A stretch of DNA of 34,022 bases from Phycisphaerae bacterium (GTDB lineage Bacteria; Planctomycetota; Phycisphaerae; Phycisphaerales; SM1A02), in NCBI GenBank assembly GCA_002591705.1, contig PAAB01000070.1, positions 1-34,022 of the forward strand, read 5' to 3'. Each line of letters opens with the position of its first letter. Within the stretch, counting starts at the first letter, position 1. A program made the translations under genes and the position numbers. The notes below the pieces were generated by a model. It was not told the DNA's origin. It saw only the letters and a program-made list of their open reading frames with translations, and did no database searches. Below are positions 24,376-33,249 of the stretch, in pieces.

Positions 24376-25254
24376 ATGAACACCCAATGGAACCCCCTCT
24401 CCTCCGTCTGGTCCCTGACCACTCTTTCACTCGGAACCACACTCCTGCTGTCACCCCAGGGAATCGGGAGTGGAGGATGCAACGGAAATCACGGAGGGAC
24501 CATCGAGATCCACGTCGAATCACCCTGCTGTGGTGATCCGTCCCACGCCCGCGAGGACGATCTCCTGCTGAGACGGGTGGTCTGGGACGACGGATCCGAC
24601 TTCGACGAGTTCATCTTCGCATCCGAGGTCCGGGATGTGGTGTATTCCGGCCCCAATCACCGGGTCCGCGTGATCACCGGCCATGAATGCCAGACCGGCG
24701 ATCCCGGTGTCCATCCCATCCAGAACGAGGATGGAAACGGATCCGGGACCAGCTCCCTCGATCGTCGGTTGTTCGCCGATCGGATCCTCGGGGCGTTCAA
24801 CCACGAGAATCTGAATGCGTACGTACACCGACGTACCTGTGCGGATTTCTCGTGTGTGATCCGGTTCGAGGAGACGATCCGGGACAACAGTCCCCTCTCC
24901 GACGAGGTCGGCGAACTCCTGGTCTTGGAGATGTCGGGCAACAGTTGGATCCAGATCGAAGCGGTCGACGACCAGGGAAACACCGTCGGTACGCCGTACG
25001 TCATCGACCACTACAGGCGCATCGCACCCGAGCGACTCTTCACTCGAAGATATTCCAACAGCGGTTCACCCCTCTGTGGTTCCTACGAGTGGAAGGCGAT
25101 CGGAGTCGATCTCTCCGATCTCGGTGTCAATGCACTCGAGAACCTCAAGGTCAGCACTCCCTCGAACACAGGGGGTGCCGATGTGAAGGCAAGCTTCCGG
25201 ATTGCGGGGATCAGGACTTCGACCACCCCGACGGCCGCCATGGTCTTCGACTGA
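24376..25254 (+). CDS. Secreted Cys-containing hypothetical protein
   Basis: I do not recognise a defined family. The 292-aa protein has a hydrophobic N-terminus (about 10-32) of a signal peptide. A Cys at 35 follows in the context SGGC, a weak lipobox, so it may be a lipoprotein processed by Lgt, but the rule is not clearly met. The mature part has paired cysteines (51-52, about 99, 153, 158 and 237) that suggest disulfides outside the cytoplasm. A beta-rich segment reads GNSWIQIEAVDDQGNTVG, a shape common in planctomycete exported proteins. ATG 24376 is chosen for the signal peptide and GGAG at 24365-24368. The frame is open from 24286. The gap to ComEC is 67 bases. The stop is 6 bases from the convergent VKOR-DsbA stop, whose product could make its disulfides. 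Confidence 0.7.
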   Translation: MNTQWNPLSSVWSLTTLSLGTTLLLSPQGIGSGGCNGNHGGTIEIHVESPCCGDPSHAREDDLLLRRVVWDDGSDFDEFIFASEVRDVVYSGPNHRVRVITGHECQTGDPGVHPIQNEDGNGSGTSSLDRRLFADRILGAFNHENLNAYVHRRTCADFSCVIRFEETIRDNSPLSDEVGELLVLEMSGNSWIQIEAVDDQGNTVGTPYVIDHYRRIAPERLFTRRYSNSGSPLCGSYEWKAIGVDLSDLGVNALENLKVSTPSNTGGADVKASFRIAGIRTSTTPTAAMVFD

Positions 25255-25260
25255 CCCGGG

Positions 25261-27189
25261 TCACTCCCCCTGCGACTGCTCCCGAGCCGCTTCGGCCAGT
25301 ATGCGTCCCAGAATGTTGTCGCCCGCTTCGGGTGACCACCGTGGAACATACCGATCGTTGACGAAGATGGCTGGGGGTCCCCGGAATCGCATCTGGATCC
25401 CCTTGCTCACATCCTGGAGGACCGCTTGTTCGACCTCGGGACTGTTGAGCGCCTCCTGAAACGTGACCACATCCAGGCCCGATGTCGCGGCACCGGTCAT
25501 CAGGGTCATCTCGTCGACTTCCGGACCGTATTCCACCAGCCATTCATGCAGCGCCCACGCCTGCTCTGGTGTACCGGTCATGACGGCGGCCTTGATGGCC
25601 CGGGCGGTCAGGCACGCGTGGGGGAAATTGTTGATGCTCGCATTCACCTTCCGGTTGCAGTCCGGACTCATCGGGAACACGCGGTACGAGATGGAGTGGT
25701 TGGGATACCGATCCAGCTTCGGAATCAGCTCGTTCCACATCTTCTTCATGAAGTTCTGCGAAGTGTACTCACCCCACACCACCACCCGGATGTCCGCATC
25801 CTCGACACCACGGAACAGATCGTGCGGTGAATCCCCGATGCGCCGGACCTTGTTGTCCTTCCAGTCGAGAATCAGCTTTTCATCCGCGGTCGGAGGGCGC
25901 TGCACTTCCGCACTGGCCTGTCCGCTTGCAATCGCATCACCCACCCTGGAGATCGTCGAGCTGAGTTTCTGGGGAATGTGGTACCACTTCACCTCGACAC
26001 CGTTGATGAAGATCATGGGGGTGAACAGCACCCCGTAGCCGATGGCCTCGTCCACATCGGCGAGGACGAGATCATTGACCTCCTCGCCGTTGATGATCCG
26101 GGTGAACTCGATGGGATCGATCCCCAGGGTCCGTACGAAGTCCGTGACCTCCTGATTGGTGAAGGTTCCACGTCGGTCGAACATCCACTGGTGCATCTTC
26201 CAGAAGGCGTCGTTTCCACCCAGGATGCCCACTGTCTCGACGGCACGGGCGGCCCAGCACGCGTTTCCGTGCTTCCTGGTCTTCATCTTCGGATTGCAGT
26301 CCGAATTGAACGGGAAGTGCTTCACGCTCAACGAGACATCATCACGCTGGGAGAAGACCTCCATGACCTCCTTCTCGTACTTGTAGCAGTCCGGACACTG
26401 GTAGTCGGAGATCATCACGATCTTCACGGGTGCATCGGGATCACCCAGCAGGTACCGGCCCGTGAACATCGAATCGACGACCCCGGTGGTGGGTTCGGCC
26501 TCCGGATCCGTGACCGCTGGTGATTCTGATCCCGGATCGGATTGCGAATTGGGAGCGACCTGTGACGCGATGGCACTCGCAAGCTCGTCCTGCATCCGGG
26601 CGCCACGTTCCAGATCCGAGTCCCGCTTCTGGATCTGACCGATTGCGATCACGGCGCTCACCGACAGGAACGAGAAGGCCACCGTCATGAAGGCGTTGAA
26701 CGAAGGATCGGACTTGGGTCTGGGCATCGTCTCCAGCACGATCCAGAAGCCGAAGTTGGCCAGGTGCGCGACGAAGCAGTACATGCAGAACGACTGCAGC
26801 GAGATCATCACGACGATGTATCCGAACGATGCCAGGGCTCCGATGCGTGCGACCCACCGGAGCGAATCGGGTATCCCACCACGTGCCGTCGTGATCCACG
26901 CGACCAGCATGCCCAGGAAGTAGCTGAAGCCGACGTACGAGACGGGCCAATTCACTCCCGGAATGCTGCCCCAGACCGAATCGGCCAGTTTGCCGCAATC
27001 GCTCTCCGCCCCGCATCCCGGCAGGCCGGCGGTGACGATGCCAAGCTGCTTCAGCACCAGTGCTCCGGACGCCGCGATGGCCACGATCAGCAGGATCATG
27101 CCCAGCGGCCACAGAACCGGGTTCAACTTCTCGTCCGGGGTCGGATCGGGGGTGGTCACCCCCGATTTTCCGTGCTTGGCATTGGCCAT
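25261..27189 (-). CDS. VKOR domain fused to two DsbA-type thioredoxin domains
   Basis: VKOR proteins reoxidise thiol-disulfide carriers using quinone. The N-terminal part (about 20-190) is a four-to-five-helix VKOR domain with the loop cysteines C59 and C65, Ser84 in the PVSYVG segment and the active CxxC at 135-138 (CMYC). After a Ser/Pro/Asp linker, a DsbA-like domain (about 241-420) has CPDC at 265-268 and a TPMIF cis-Pro segment near 391. A second DsbA-like domain (about 465-635) has the same layout but reads TSQN in place of the active-site CxxC, although it keeps PPAIF. Both repeats carry an extra Cys pair (298/311 and 511/526). The frame starts at 27216 (GTG), but ATG 27189 has AGGAGA 8 bases ahead. 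It lies 69 bases after argS on the same strand. Confidence 0.9.
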   Translation of the reverse strand: MANAKHGKSGVTTPDPTPDEKLNPVLWPLGMILLIVAIAASGALVLKQLGIVTAGLPGCGAESDCGKLADSVWGSIPGVNWPVSYVGFSYFLGMLVAWITTARGGIPDSLRWVARIGALASFGYIVVMISLQSFCMYCFVAHLANFGFWIVLETMPRPKSDPSFNAFMTVAFSFLSVSAVIAIGQIQKRDSDLERGARMQDELASAIASQVAPNSQSDPGSESPAVTDPEAEPTTGVVDSMFTGRYLLGDPDAPVKIVMISDYQCPDCYKYEKEVMEVFSQRDDVSLSVKHFPFNSDCNPKMKTRKHGNACWAARAVETVGILGGNDAFWKMHQWMFDRRGTFTNQEVTDFVRTLGIDPIEFTRIINGEEVNDLVLADVDEAIGYGVLFTPMIFINGVEVKWYHIPQKLSSTISRVGDAIASGQASAEVQRPPTADEKLILDWKDNKVRRIGDSPHDLFRGVEDADIRVVVWGEYTSQNFMKKMWNELIPKLDRYPNHSISYRVFPMSPDCNRKVNASINNFPHACLTARAIKAAVMTGTPEQAWALHEWLVEYGPEVDEMTLMTGAATSGLDVVTFQEALNSPEVEQAVLQDVSKGIQMRFRGPPAIFVNDRYVPRWSPEAGDNILGRILAEAAREQSQGE

Positions 27190-27258
27190 GATCGACGTCT
27201 CCTGTGGAAGATCCACCTTCGGGACCGGATCCCCAAGTGTATACGTCGGTCGATGGGG

Positions 27259-29121
27259 TCACATTGTCTGAATCGCTTCGATTCCCAGCAGATCGAGCCC
27301 GTCGGCGAGCACCCGCCGGGAGAGGTCGCACAGACGGAGTCTGGACCGTCTCAACTCGTCGGAGGCGGCTTTTCGCACCGGGCACTGCTGGTAGAAGCCG
27401 TTGAATGTCTCCGCCAACGTGTGCAGTTCCGTGCAGATCCGATGCGGTTCGAGGTGCCGTCCGGCTTCGGCCACCACCGGTCCGTAGCGAAGGAGCTGCA
27501 ATGCCAGTGCCCGCTCCGACGGTTCGTCCAGCAGCAGATCGGCCGATGCCGCATCGGCCTCAGCGTCCCCCGCCTTCGCGATGATTGAACAGATCCGTGC
27601 GTGGGCGTATTGGAGGTACGGTCCGGTGTCGCCTTCGAATGCGATCATGCGATCCATGTCGAAGACGTAGTCGCGGACCAGATCGTTGCTGAGATCCGCA
27701 TACTTGATGGCACCGATTCCGACCCCCGCGCCGATCCGATCGAGCTCCTCGTCGGAAAATCCGTGGGTGGGCGCCTTCTCGTCCCCGGCCCGTCGATGGA
27801 CCTCCGAGCAGCCGCGCCCGATCGCCTCGTCGATCAGCGACGCCAGGGTGACGTTCTCGCCACTCCGCGTCTTGAGCGGCTTCTTGTCGACACCGAGCAC
27901 CGATCCGAACGGGATGTGGACCATCTCGACCGGTGATCCGTCCGGGGTCTCCCCCCATCCCGCAAGCCGGCACGCATCGAACACGTCGATGAAGTGGTCT
28001 CGCTGCCGGGCGTCGACGACGTAGATCAGGCGGTTCGCGTTCTCCTCGACGACCCGATGCCGGATTGCCGCGAGATCCGTCGTGGCGTAGAGGTATCCAC
28101 CGTTCGATTTGCGGATGAGCATGGGACGTTCGCGATCATCGAACCGGACCACCAGCGCTCCGTCATCCTCCACCGCGAGATGGTTCCGGGTGAAGAGGTC
28201 GACGATGTCGGGCAGGTGCTCCCGGTAGAAGGATTCGCCCCGGTTGTGTTCCGGTCCCAGCGCCACTCCGAGTTTGTCGAGGATGTCGATCACCGCCCGC
28301 ATGGTGCAGTCGATCAGCTTGCGCCAATCCGCGACCAGCTCTGGATCCTCCCGCTGGAGGGCGACGAGCGTGGTGGCGGCGGCGTCGCGCTGCTCCTGGG
28401 CTCCCGCATTCTGCTCCTCGAGTTCCGCGATGCGGTGCGCGCCGATGTTCCGTTCGGAAACGATCGACAGTCCGCGTTCGTCCATCTTCGTGACCAACTG
28501 CCCGTCCCGGTAGGCGGCGTCCAGATCCGGAAGCTGCAGTGTGTCGAGGTTCACTCCTGCTTCCCGGAGTCGGTACAACACCATTGCGATGGGCAGTCCC
28601 CAGTCGCCGAGATGATTCTCACGCAGCACCGTCCGTCCGCATCGTTCGAGGATCCGGGCGAGGGCGTCCCCGATGATCGTCGACCGCAGGTGCCCGACGT
28701 GCAGCTGCTTCGCCACGTTCACCCCGCACAGATCGATCACCACGGGATGGGGATCGGTCGCCGGAATCACGCCGAGCGATTCATCATCCATCGCGGCGAG
28801 CGAGGACGCCAGCGCATCGGTTCGGAGTCGAATGTTGATGAACCCCGGACCGGCGATCTCCGGGGGATCCGCGAGTCCGTCGAGATCGACGTGGTCGATG
28901 AGTTGCTGGGCGACCTCCCTGGGTTGCCGCTGCAGCCGCTTGCCGAGTCCCATCGCGGCGTTCACCTGGAAATCCCCGAACTCCGGATTCGCGGTGGATC
29001 TGATCACCGGGTCGGTTCCCCGGAAATCCTCCCCCAGGGCCCGCACGATGGCGTCCGAGAATCGGTCGTGGAGGGCGGCGACGGGGTCGGCAGCGGACTT
29101 GGGGGGCATGGGAGTGGCCAT
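27259..29121 (-). CDS. argS: Arginyl-tRNA synthetase
   Basis: ArgS loads arginine onto its tRNA. The 620-aa protein has the N-terminal tRNA-binding (Add1) domain with the FGDFQVNAAM segment near 49-58. The class I HIGH motif reads HVGH at 141-144, in the context NVAKQLHVGHLRST. The KMSKS region reads KKPLKTRSGENV, which is normal for ArgRS. The C-terminal all-helical anticodon domain begins near 490 and the protein ends in a Met. One unusual detail is CGVN at 132-135 where most enzymes have SSPN. The frame extends to 29247, but residues before ATG 29121 do not fit the family. A TATACT sits directly before the start, so translation may be leaderless. It diverges from the MeaB fusion gene. Confidence 0.96.
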   Translation of the reverse strand: MATPMPPKSAADPVAALHDRFSDAIVRALGEDFRGTDPVIRSTANPEFGDFQVNAAMGLGKRLQRQPREVAQQLIDHVDLDGLADPPEIAGPGFINIRLRTDALASSLAAMDDESLGVIPATDPHPVVIDLCGVNVAKQLHVGHLRSTIIGDALARILERCGRTVLRENHLGDWGLPIAMVLYRLREAGVNLDTLQLPDLDAAYRDGQLVTKMDERGLSIVSERNIGAHRIAELEEQNAGAQEQRDAAATTLVALQREDPELVADWRKLIDCTMRAVIDILDKLGVALGPEHNRGESFYREHLPDIVDLFTRNHLAVEDDGALVVRFDDRERPMLIRKSNGGYLYATTDLAAIRHRVVEENANRLIYVVDARQRDHFIDVFDACRLAGWGETPDGSPVEMVHIPFGSVLGVDKKPLKTRSGENVTLASLIDEAIGRGCSEVHRRAGDEKAPTHGFSDEELDRIGAGVGIGAIKYADLSNDLVRDYVFDMDRMIAFEGDTGPYLQYAHARICSIIAKAGDAEADAASADLLLDEPSERALALQLLRYGPVVAEAGRHLEPHRICTELHTLAETFNGFYQQCPVRKAASDELRRSRLRLCDLSRRVLADGLDLLGIEAIQTM

Positions 29122-29127
29122 GCGGCG

Positions 29128-29133
29128 AGTATA
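29128..29133 (-). promoter_or_regulatory. Candidate -10 box of argS, leaderless mRNA
   Basis: On the reverse strand the sequence is TATACT, six bases, then ATG. A transcript that starts about seven bases after the box would begin at the A of the start codon. No Shine-Dalgarno and no -35 are seen, which agrees with a leaderless transcript. Confidence 0.3.
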
Positions 29134-29138
29134 GCCCC

Positions 29139-29171
29139 GGCAGGTGGTATCATGGCGCATTCGAACCTGCC
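29139..29171. promoter_or_regulatory. Inverted repeat in the argS-MeaB gap
   Basis: GGCAGGT at 29139-29145 and ACCTGCC at 29165-29171 form a perfect 7-bp inverted repeat with 19 bases between. The candidate -10 box TATCAT (29148-29153) of the forward gene lies inside. CATGGC/GCCATG at 29151-29156 and 29169-29174 is a second, overlapping dyad. A repressor site is possible. Confidence 0.3.
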
Positions 29172-30287
29172 ATGGCACATCCAACCACCGAACCAACTTC
29201 AGTGCTCGAGAAGGTCGACCGATGCGGCGACCTGGACCACCGTCCACGCGTGCTGCTGGGCAAGATGGGACTCGACGGTCATGATCGTGGGGTGAAGCTC
29301 ATCTCCCGTGCGATGCGCGACAGCGGCATCCATGTGATCTACTCCGGTCTCTGGCAGACTCCCCGCAGCCTCGCGATCAGTGCCCGGGACGAGGACGTGG
29401 ACTGCATCGCCTCGTCCATGATGAGCAATTCGCATCTGGTTCTGGTTCCGAATCTGATCGAGGAGTGCCGGAAGGTCGGGCGACCCGACATGCGCATCCA
29501 CGTGGGGGGCATCATTCCCCAGGAGGATGTGCAGACCCTGCTCGATGCGGGCGTCGAACAGGTCTTCCACACCGGTACGAGCATGCAGGAAATCGTCGAC
29601 TGCGTCCGGTCCAGCACCAGATCGTTCGATCCCATTCCGACCGACAACTCCTCGGCGGCCCTGGCCCGCAACATCAGTCTGCTGCAACTGGGTCGCGAGG
29701 TTCCCGAGGCTCCACGGCGGAGACCGGGTCGCGTCATCGGTCTCACCGGATCACCCGGTGCGGGCAAGTCCACACTGGTCGCCTGCATGGCCTCCGAACT
29801 GGTCCAACGGGGACGGAAGCTGGCCGTGATCGCCTTCGATCCGATGAGTCCCATCTCGTCCGGTGCCCTGCTGGGAGATCGCCTCCGGGTCGACTTCAAC
29901 CAGGTCGACGAGCAGGTCTTCTACCGCAGCCTCGCCGTCATCGGTGAGGACTACGCGACCCTCGACGGCATTCTGGAACTCATCGGTGGCGCGGGATTCG
30001 ACGACGTCATCGTGGAGACGGTCGGCTCCGGTCAGAGCGACGTGAAGATCCGCGAGTTCGTCGATTCGACCGTCGTCGTCGTCGTACCCGGGATGGGCGA
30101 CGCCGTGCAGATGGACAAGGCCGGCATTCTCGAGATCGCCGACACCTTCGTGGTCAACAAGGCCGATTTCGCAGGTGAGAGCAAGCTGGTCCGCGAACTT
30201 CTGGACATCGCCGAAGGTCGGGAAATCCGCGAGACCATCGCCACCCGGGGACAAGGCATCTCCGAGCTGGTCGACCTCCTCTTCTGA
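29172..30287 (+). CDS. Cobalamin-binding domain fused to a MeaB-type GTPase
   Basis: The 371-aa protein joins two parts. Residues 25-150 are a B12-binding domain of the methylmalonyl-CoA-mutase type, with DGHDRG at 35-40 (His37 would ligate cobalt) and the segments GLWQTP at 59-64, VGGIIP at 111-116 and TGTS at 134-137. Residues 185-371 are a MeaB/ArgK G domain, with P-loop GSPGAGKST at 193-201, DPMSPISSGALLGDR at 223-237, ETVGSGQSD at 282-290 and NKAD at 329-332. MeaB normally loads and protects the mutase. Here no mutase catalytic domain is present and the C-terminal dimerisation arm of MeaB is missing, because the protein stops at GISELVDLLF. ATG 29172 has no clear Shine-Dalgarno. The layout resembles the middle of the IcmF fusion protein, without its mutase. 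Confidence 0.9.
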   Translation: MAHPTTEPTSVLEKVDRCGDLDHRPRVLLGKMGLDGHDRGVKLISRAMRDSGIHVIYSGLWQTPRSLAISARDEDVDCIASSMMSNSHLVLVPNLIEECRKVGRPDMRIHVGGIIPQEDVQTLLDAGVEQVFHTGTSMQEIVDCVRSSTRSFDPIPTDNSSAALARNISLLQLGREVPEAPRRRPGRVIGLTGSPGAGKSTLVACMASELVQRGRKLAVIAFDPMSPISSGALLGDRLRVDFNQVDEQVFYRSLAVIGEDYATLDGILELIGGAGFDDVIVETVGSGQSDVKIREFVDSTVVVVVPGMGDAVQMDKAGILEIADTFVVNKADFAGESKLVRELLDIAEGREIRETIATRGQGISELVDLLF

Positions 30288-30313
30288 CCACCGTCCGGTC
30301 CCCACTCGGTACC

Positions 30314-32773
30314 ATGCAGTCGATGTCCACGCAGGAATCGAACGTGACTCCCGCCGCCCAGTCGCAGGCCGTCACGCAGCTGGCCCGGGACATGAAGCTC
30401 TTCGACATCACGATGGTCGGCGTCGGTGCCATGATCGGCGCCGGAATATTCGCCCTGACCGGCATCGCCGCGGGCATCGCCGGTCCGGCCCTCATCCTCG
30501 CCTTCTGTCTAAACGGTCTCCTGACCTTCTGCACCGCGATGGTCTACGCCGAGGTCGGCAGTGCGATTCCCGCGGCCGGAGGAGGCTACCTCTGGGCCCG
30601 GTTCGGCCTTCCCGGCCCCTGTGCATTCCTTGCCGGGTGGATGGACTGGCTGGCCCACGCCGTGGCCGGTTCCCTCTACGCGGTCATCTTCGGAGCCTAC
30701 TTCGTCTGGGGTCTCCAGCAGATCTTCGGACTCGGCGTTCCGCCCACGGGTGCCGAACACGGTGATCTGGGAACCCTGTTCGGACTGCCGGCCTGGCCCT
30801 TCGCCAAGGTTCTGACCGTCTTCATCTGCATCGCCTTCATCTACATCAACTACCGGGGTTCCAGCGAGACCGGAAAGGCGGGCAACATCATCACGGTGGC
30901 GAAGGTCATCGTGATCGCGATCTTCATCATCTCGGGTCTGGTCGCCATGCTGCAGGGAGGAGCCCACGAGACCGCCAGCGATCCGACGGTCGGGGCCCGG
31001 TTCGCCCCCTTCATGCCCAATGGATTCACAGGCGTCCTCGTCGCGATGGGACTCACCTTCATCGCCTTCGAGGGATACGAGATCATCGTGCAGGCCGGTG
31101 AGGAGGTCGAGAATCCCCGTCGCAACATTCCCAAGGCCGTGTTCCTCTCGCTGCTGATCGTGATTCCGATCTACATCCTCGTGGCGATCGTGTCCCTGGG
31201 TGCATTGACCATTCCCCAGGCGGTGCTCGATGCGAATCCCCTCTGGGAATCCAACGAGACCTGGAGGTACCTTGCCGGTCTGGGCGAGACGGGCGTGGCG
31301 GTCGCGGCCAACGCATTCATGCCGTGGGGAACCGGTGCGATCCTGCTCGTGATCGGTGCGGTCCTTTCCACGATGAGCGCCCTGAACGCGACCACCTTCA
31401 GTTCCACCCGCGTCAGCTTCGCCATGGGTCGTGACCACTACCTGCCCAAGGCGATGGCCTCCATCTCCCCCAAGACGAGAACGCCCGTCATGGCCCTGCT
31501 CGCCAGTGGTGTGCTCATCACGGTCGTCGCGGTCACCCTTCCCGTCGAGAAGGTCGCCGCCGCGACCTGCGTGATGTTCCTGCTGGTGTTCGCAGCGGTG
31601 AACATCGCCTCGATCACCATCCGGCGCAAGTACGGCGACAAACTCCGCTACGGCTACGTCGTTCCCCTGTTTCCCCTGATTCCGATCGTGGCCGCAGTGG
31701 GACAGCTGGCCATCGCGGTCTTCCTGTTCATCGCGGAATCGCTTTCCATGGCCATCACCGGTGGTTGGATGGCGATCGGACTGCTCATCTACTACCTGTA
31801 CTCGCAGCGCCAGGAGCACGAGTACCGCGCATCGGCGGTGTTGTTCGAGGAGAGCCCGCCTCCCACCAGCGCACCCCAGCGACTGCTGGTTCCGGTTGCG
31901 AATCCGGACACCACCGCACCCCTGATCGAAGTCGCCTCGAGACTGGCGACGATCGACGAGACGGAGGTCACGGCACTCCACGTGGTGGGAATTCCCGAAC
32001 AGCTTCCCTACGCCTCCGCCGAACGGTTCACCCGCGACGGCCGGTCCGTGGTCGATCAGGCCATCAACCAGGCGCGCCGTCAGGGACTGGCCACCTCCGG
32101 ACTACTGCGGTTGAGCAGATCCCCCGGGCAGTCGATCGTGGAGACCATTCGGGAACGGAACATCACCACCCTGGTCATGGGTTGGGGCGGACCGCGTCGG
32201 GCGCGTTCCGTCCGATCACTGGTCATCGGCACCGAGATCGATCACGTCCTTCGCAACGCGGATGCGAACACCATCGTGCTGCGCGGCGATCTTCCCGAGG
32301 ATCCGAAGCACATCGTGATTCCCGCCGCCAACCCCAAGCAGTCCCGATATGCGGTCGCGGTCGCGGAAGCGGTGGCCTCACCCGGATCCAGGATCGAGCT
32401 GCTGCACATCGTCCGGCACGAGAAGGATGCGGAGTCGTCGCAGTCCGCACTGATGGCCGGCATCTTCGGAGAGGAGATGGCTGATCGCACCAGCGTCGCC
32501 ACCCAGCGAAAGCGGATCGAGGTGTCGGTCCGCACCATCGTCAGCACCCACGTGATTCCCTCGATCATCGAGGCGACGTCCCTGGCCGATCTGGTCGTTC
32601 TCGGATCCGCCAAGGAGACGTGGTTGCAACGGAAGTCCTTCACCGCCCTGCACACCACGGTCGCATCCCGGTACGACGGTCCGCTGCTGCTGGTGAAGCT
32701 GCGCAGCGGTCGGGCACGATTCGCGACCCAGCAGGTCGTCGACTTCTTCCTGTCACGGGAGCCAGAGGCATGA
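30314..32773 (+). CDS. APC-family amino acid permease with two C-terminal USP domains
   Basis: The 819-aa protein begins with a short soluble tail. A full APC transporter follows (about 27-505), whose first helix reads GVGAMIGAGIFALTG, the substrate and sodium site of the family. At about residues 239-254 the sequence GLTFIAFEGYEIIVQA is also typical. After the last helix, two universal-stress-protein-like domains (about 518-655 and 660-800) follow, each starting with a strand such as RLLVPVAN or HIVIPAAN. They carry glycine-rich ends such as MGWGG and VLGSAKE, as in USP nucleotide-binding loops. The USP part probably senses nucleotides or signals and gates the transporter; this is an inference. 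The start may be ATG 30314 or 30323. The stop overlaps the next start by 4 bases. Confidence 0.9.
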   Translation: MQSMSTQESNVTPAAQSQAVTQLARDMKLFDITMVGVGAMIGAGIFALTGIAAGIAGPALILAFCLNGLLTFCTAMVYAEVGSAIPAAGGGYLWARFGLPGPCAFLAGWMDWLAHAVAGSLYAVIFGAYFVWGLQQIFGLGVPPTGAEHGDLGTLFGLPAWPFAKVLTVFICIAFIYINYRGSSETGKAGNIITVAKVIVIAIFIISGLVAMLQGGAHETASDPTVGARFAPFMPNGFTGVLVAMGLTFIAFEGYEIIVQAGEEVENPRRNIPKAVFLSLLIVIPIYILVAIVSLGALTIPQAVLDANPLWESNETWRYLAGLGETGVAVAANAFMPWGTGAILLVIGAVLSTMSALNATTFSSTRVSFAMGRDHYLPKAMASISPKTRTPVMALLASGVLITVVAVTLPVEKVAAATCVMFLLVFAAVNIASITIRRKYGDKLRYGYVVPLFPLIPIVAAVGQLAIAVFLFIAESLSMAITGGWMAIGLLIYYLYSQRQEHEYRASAVLFEESPPPTSAPQRLLVPVANPDTTAPLIEVASRLATIDETEVTALHVVGIPEQLPYASAERFTRDGRSVVDQAINQARRQGLATSGLLRLSRSPGQSIVETIRERNITTLVMGWGGPRRARSVRSLVIGTEIDHVLRNADANTIVLRGDLPEDPKHIVIPAANPKQSRYAVAVAEAVASPGSRIELLHIVRHEKDAESSQSALMAGIFGEEMADRTSVATQRKRIEVSVRTIVSTHVIPSIIEATSLADLVVLGSAKETWLQRKSFTALHTTVASRYDGPLLLVKLRSGRARFATQQVVDFFLSREPEA

Positions 32774-33042
32774 GTGTGTCCGATCTCAAGAAACTCGGTC
32801 TACTCCGAAGGGAATCGGATTGGGACACCAATCACACCCGATCCTTCGTCCCGTTGATCACGTGGCTCGTCACGGCGCTGTCGGCGATCGCGGGATGCGT
32901 CATGCTGGTGTTCGGCAACGGAGGAGTCGTCACCTGGATCGGACTGGTGATCTTCAGTGTCGCCATGGTGGTGTTCGTCTTCATGAACATCTCGTCCGTG
33001 GATCGTGCTCTTCGCGACGAGGATCGCGATTCCTCTGACTGA
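32770..33042 (+). CDS. Small two-helix membrane protein
   Basis: The 90-aa protein starts at an ATG that overlaps the permease stop (ATGA), so its translation is coupled. It has two hydrophobic segments (about 27-48 and 53-72), between an N-terminal polar tail and an acidic C-terminal tail (DEDRDSSD). I know no family. It may be an accessory of the permease. Confidence 0.75.
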   Translation: MSVSDLKKLGLLRRESDWDTNHTRSFVPLITWLVTALSAIAGCVMLVFGNGGVVTWIGLVIFSVAMVVFVFMNISSVDRALRDEDRDSSD

Positions 33043-33069
33043 AGACGTTCCATGAACGGAGTTCGTCCC

Positions 33070-33249
33070 ATGAATCCACGCTCCAGGCGAATACTGACGA
33101 ATCTGGTGGTCTTCGTCCTGGTGCTCGTCGTGCTGAACGCGATCTTCGGAGATCTGGACTGGGGCATCCACATCTCGGTGGTGGGCAGCCTCGTCCTGAC
33201 CTTCGTGGTCTGGGGCATCATGGCCGCACTGGAGTCGGGCCGACGCTGA
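33070..33249 (+). CDS. Small two-helix membrane protein, 59 aa
   Basis: Two hydrophobic segments (about 8-24 and 32-52) follow a basic N-terminus (NPRSRR), which favours a cytoplasmic start. The frame is open from ATG 33052, but ATG 33070 has GGAG at 33058-33061 with spacing 8. The gene lies 27 bases after the previous small gene and probably belongs to the same transcript. No family is recognised. The remnant on the other strand starts at its stop. Confidence 0.65.
   Translation: MNPRSRRILTNLVVFVLVLVVLNAIFGDLDWGIHISVVGSLVLTFVVWGIMAALESGRR

Noticed and set aside
30509..31981. 490-codon reverse-strand frame opposite the permease
   Set aside because: The product is an Asp/Gly/Arg/His-rich shadow of the permease codons, and the forward protein is unmistakable.
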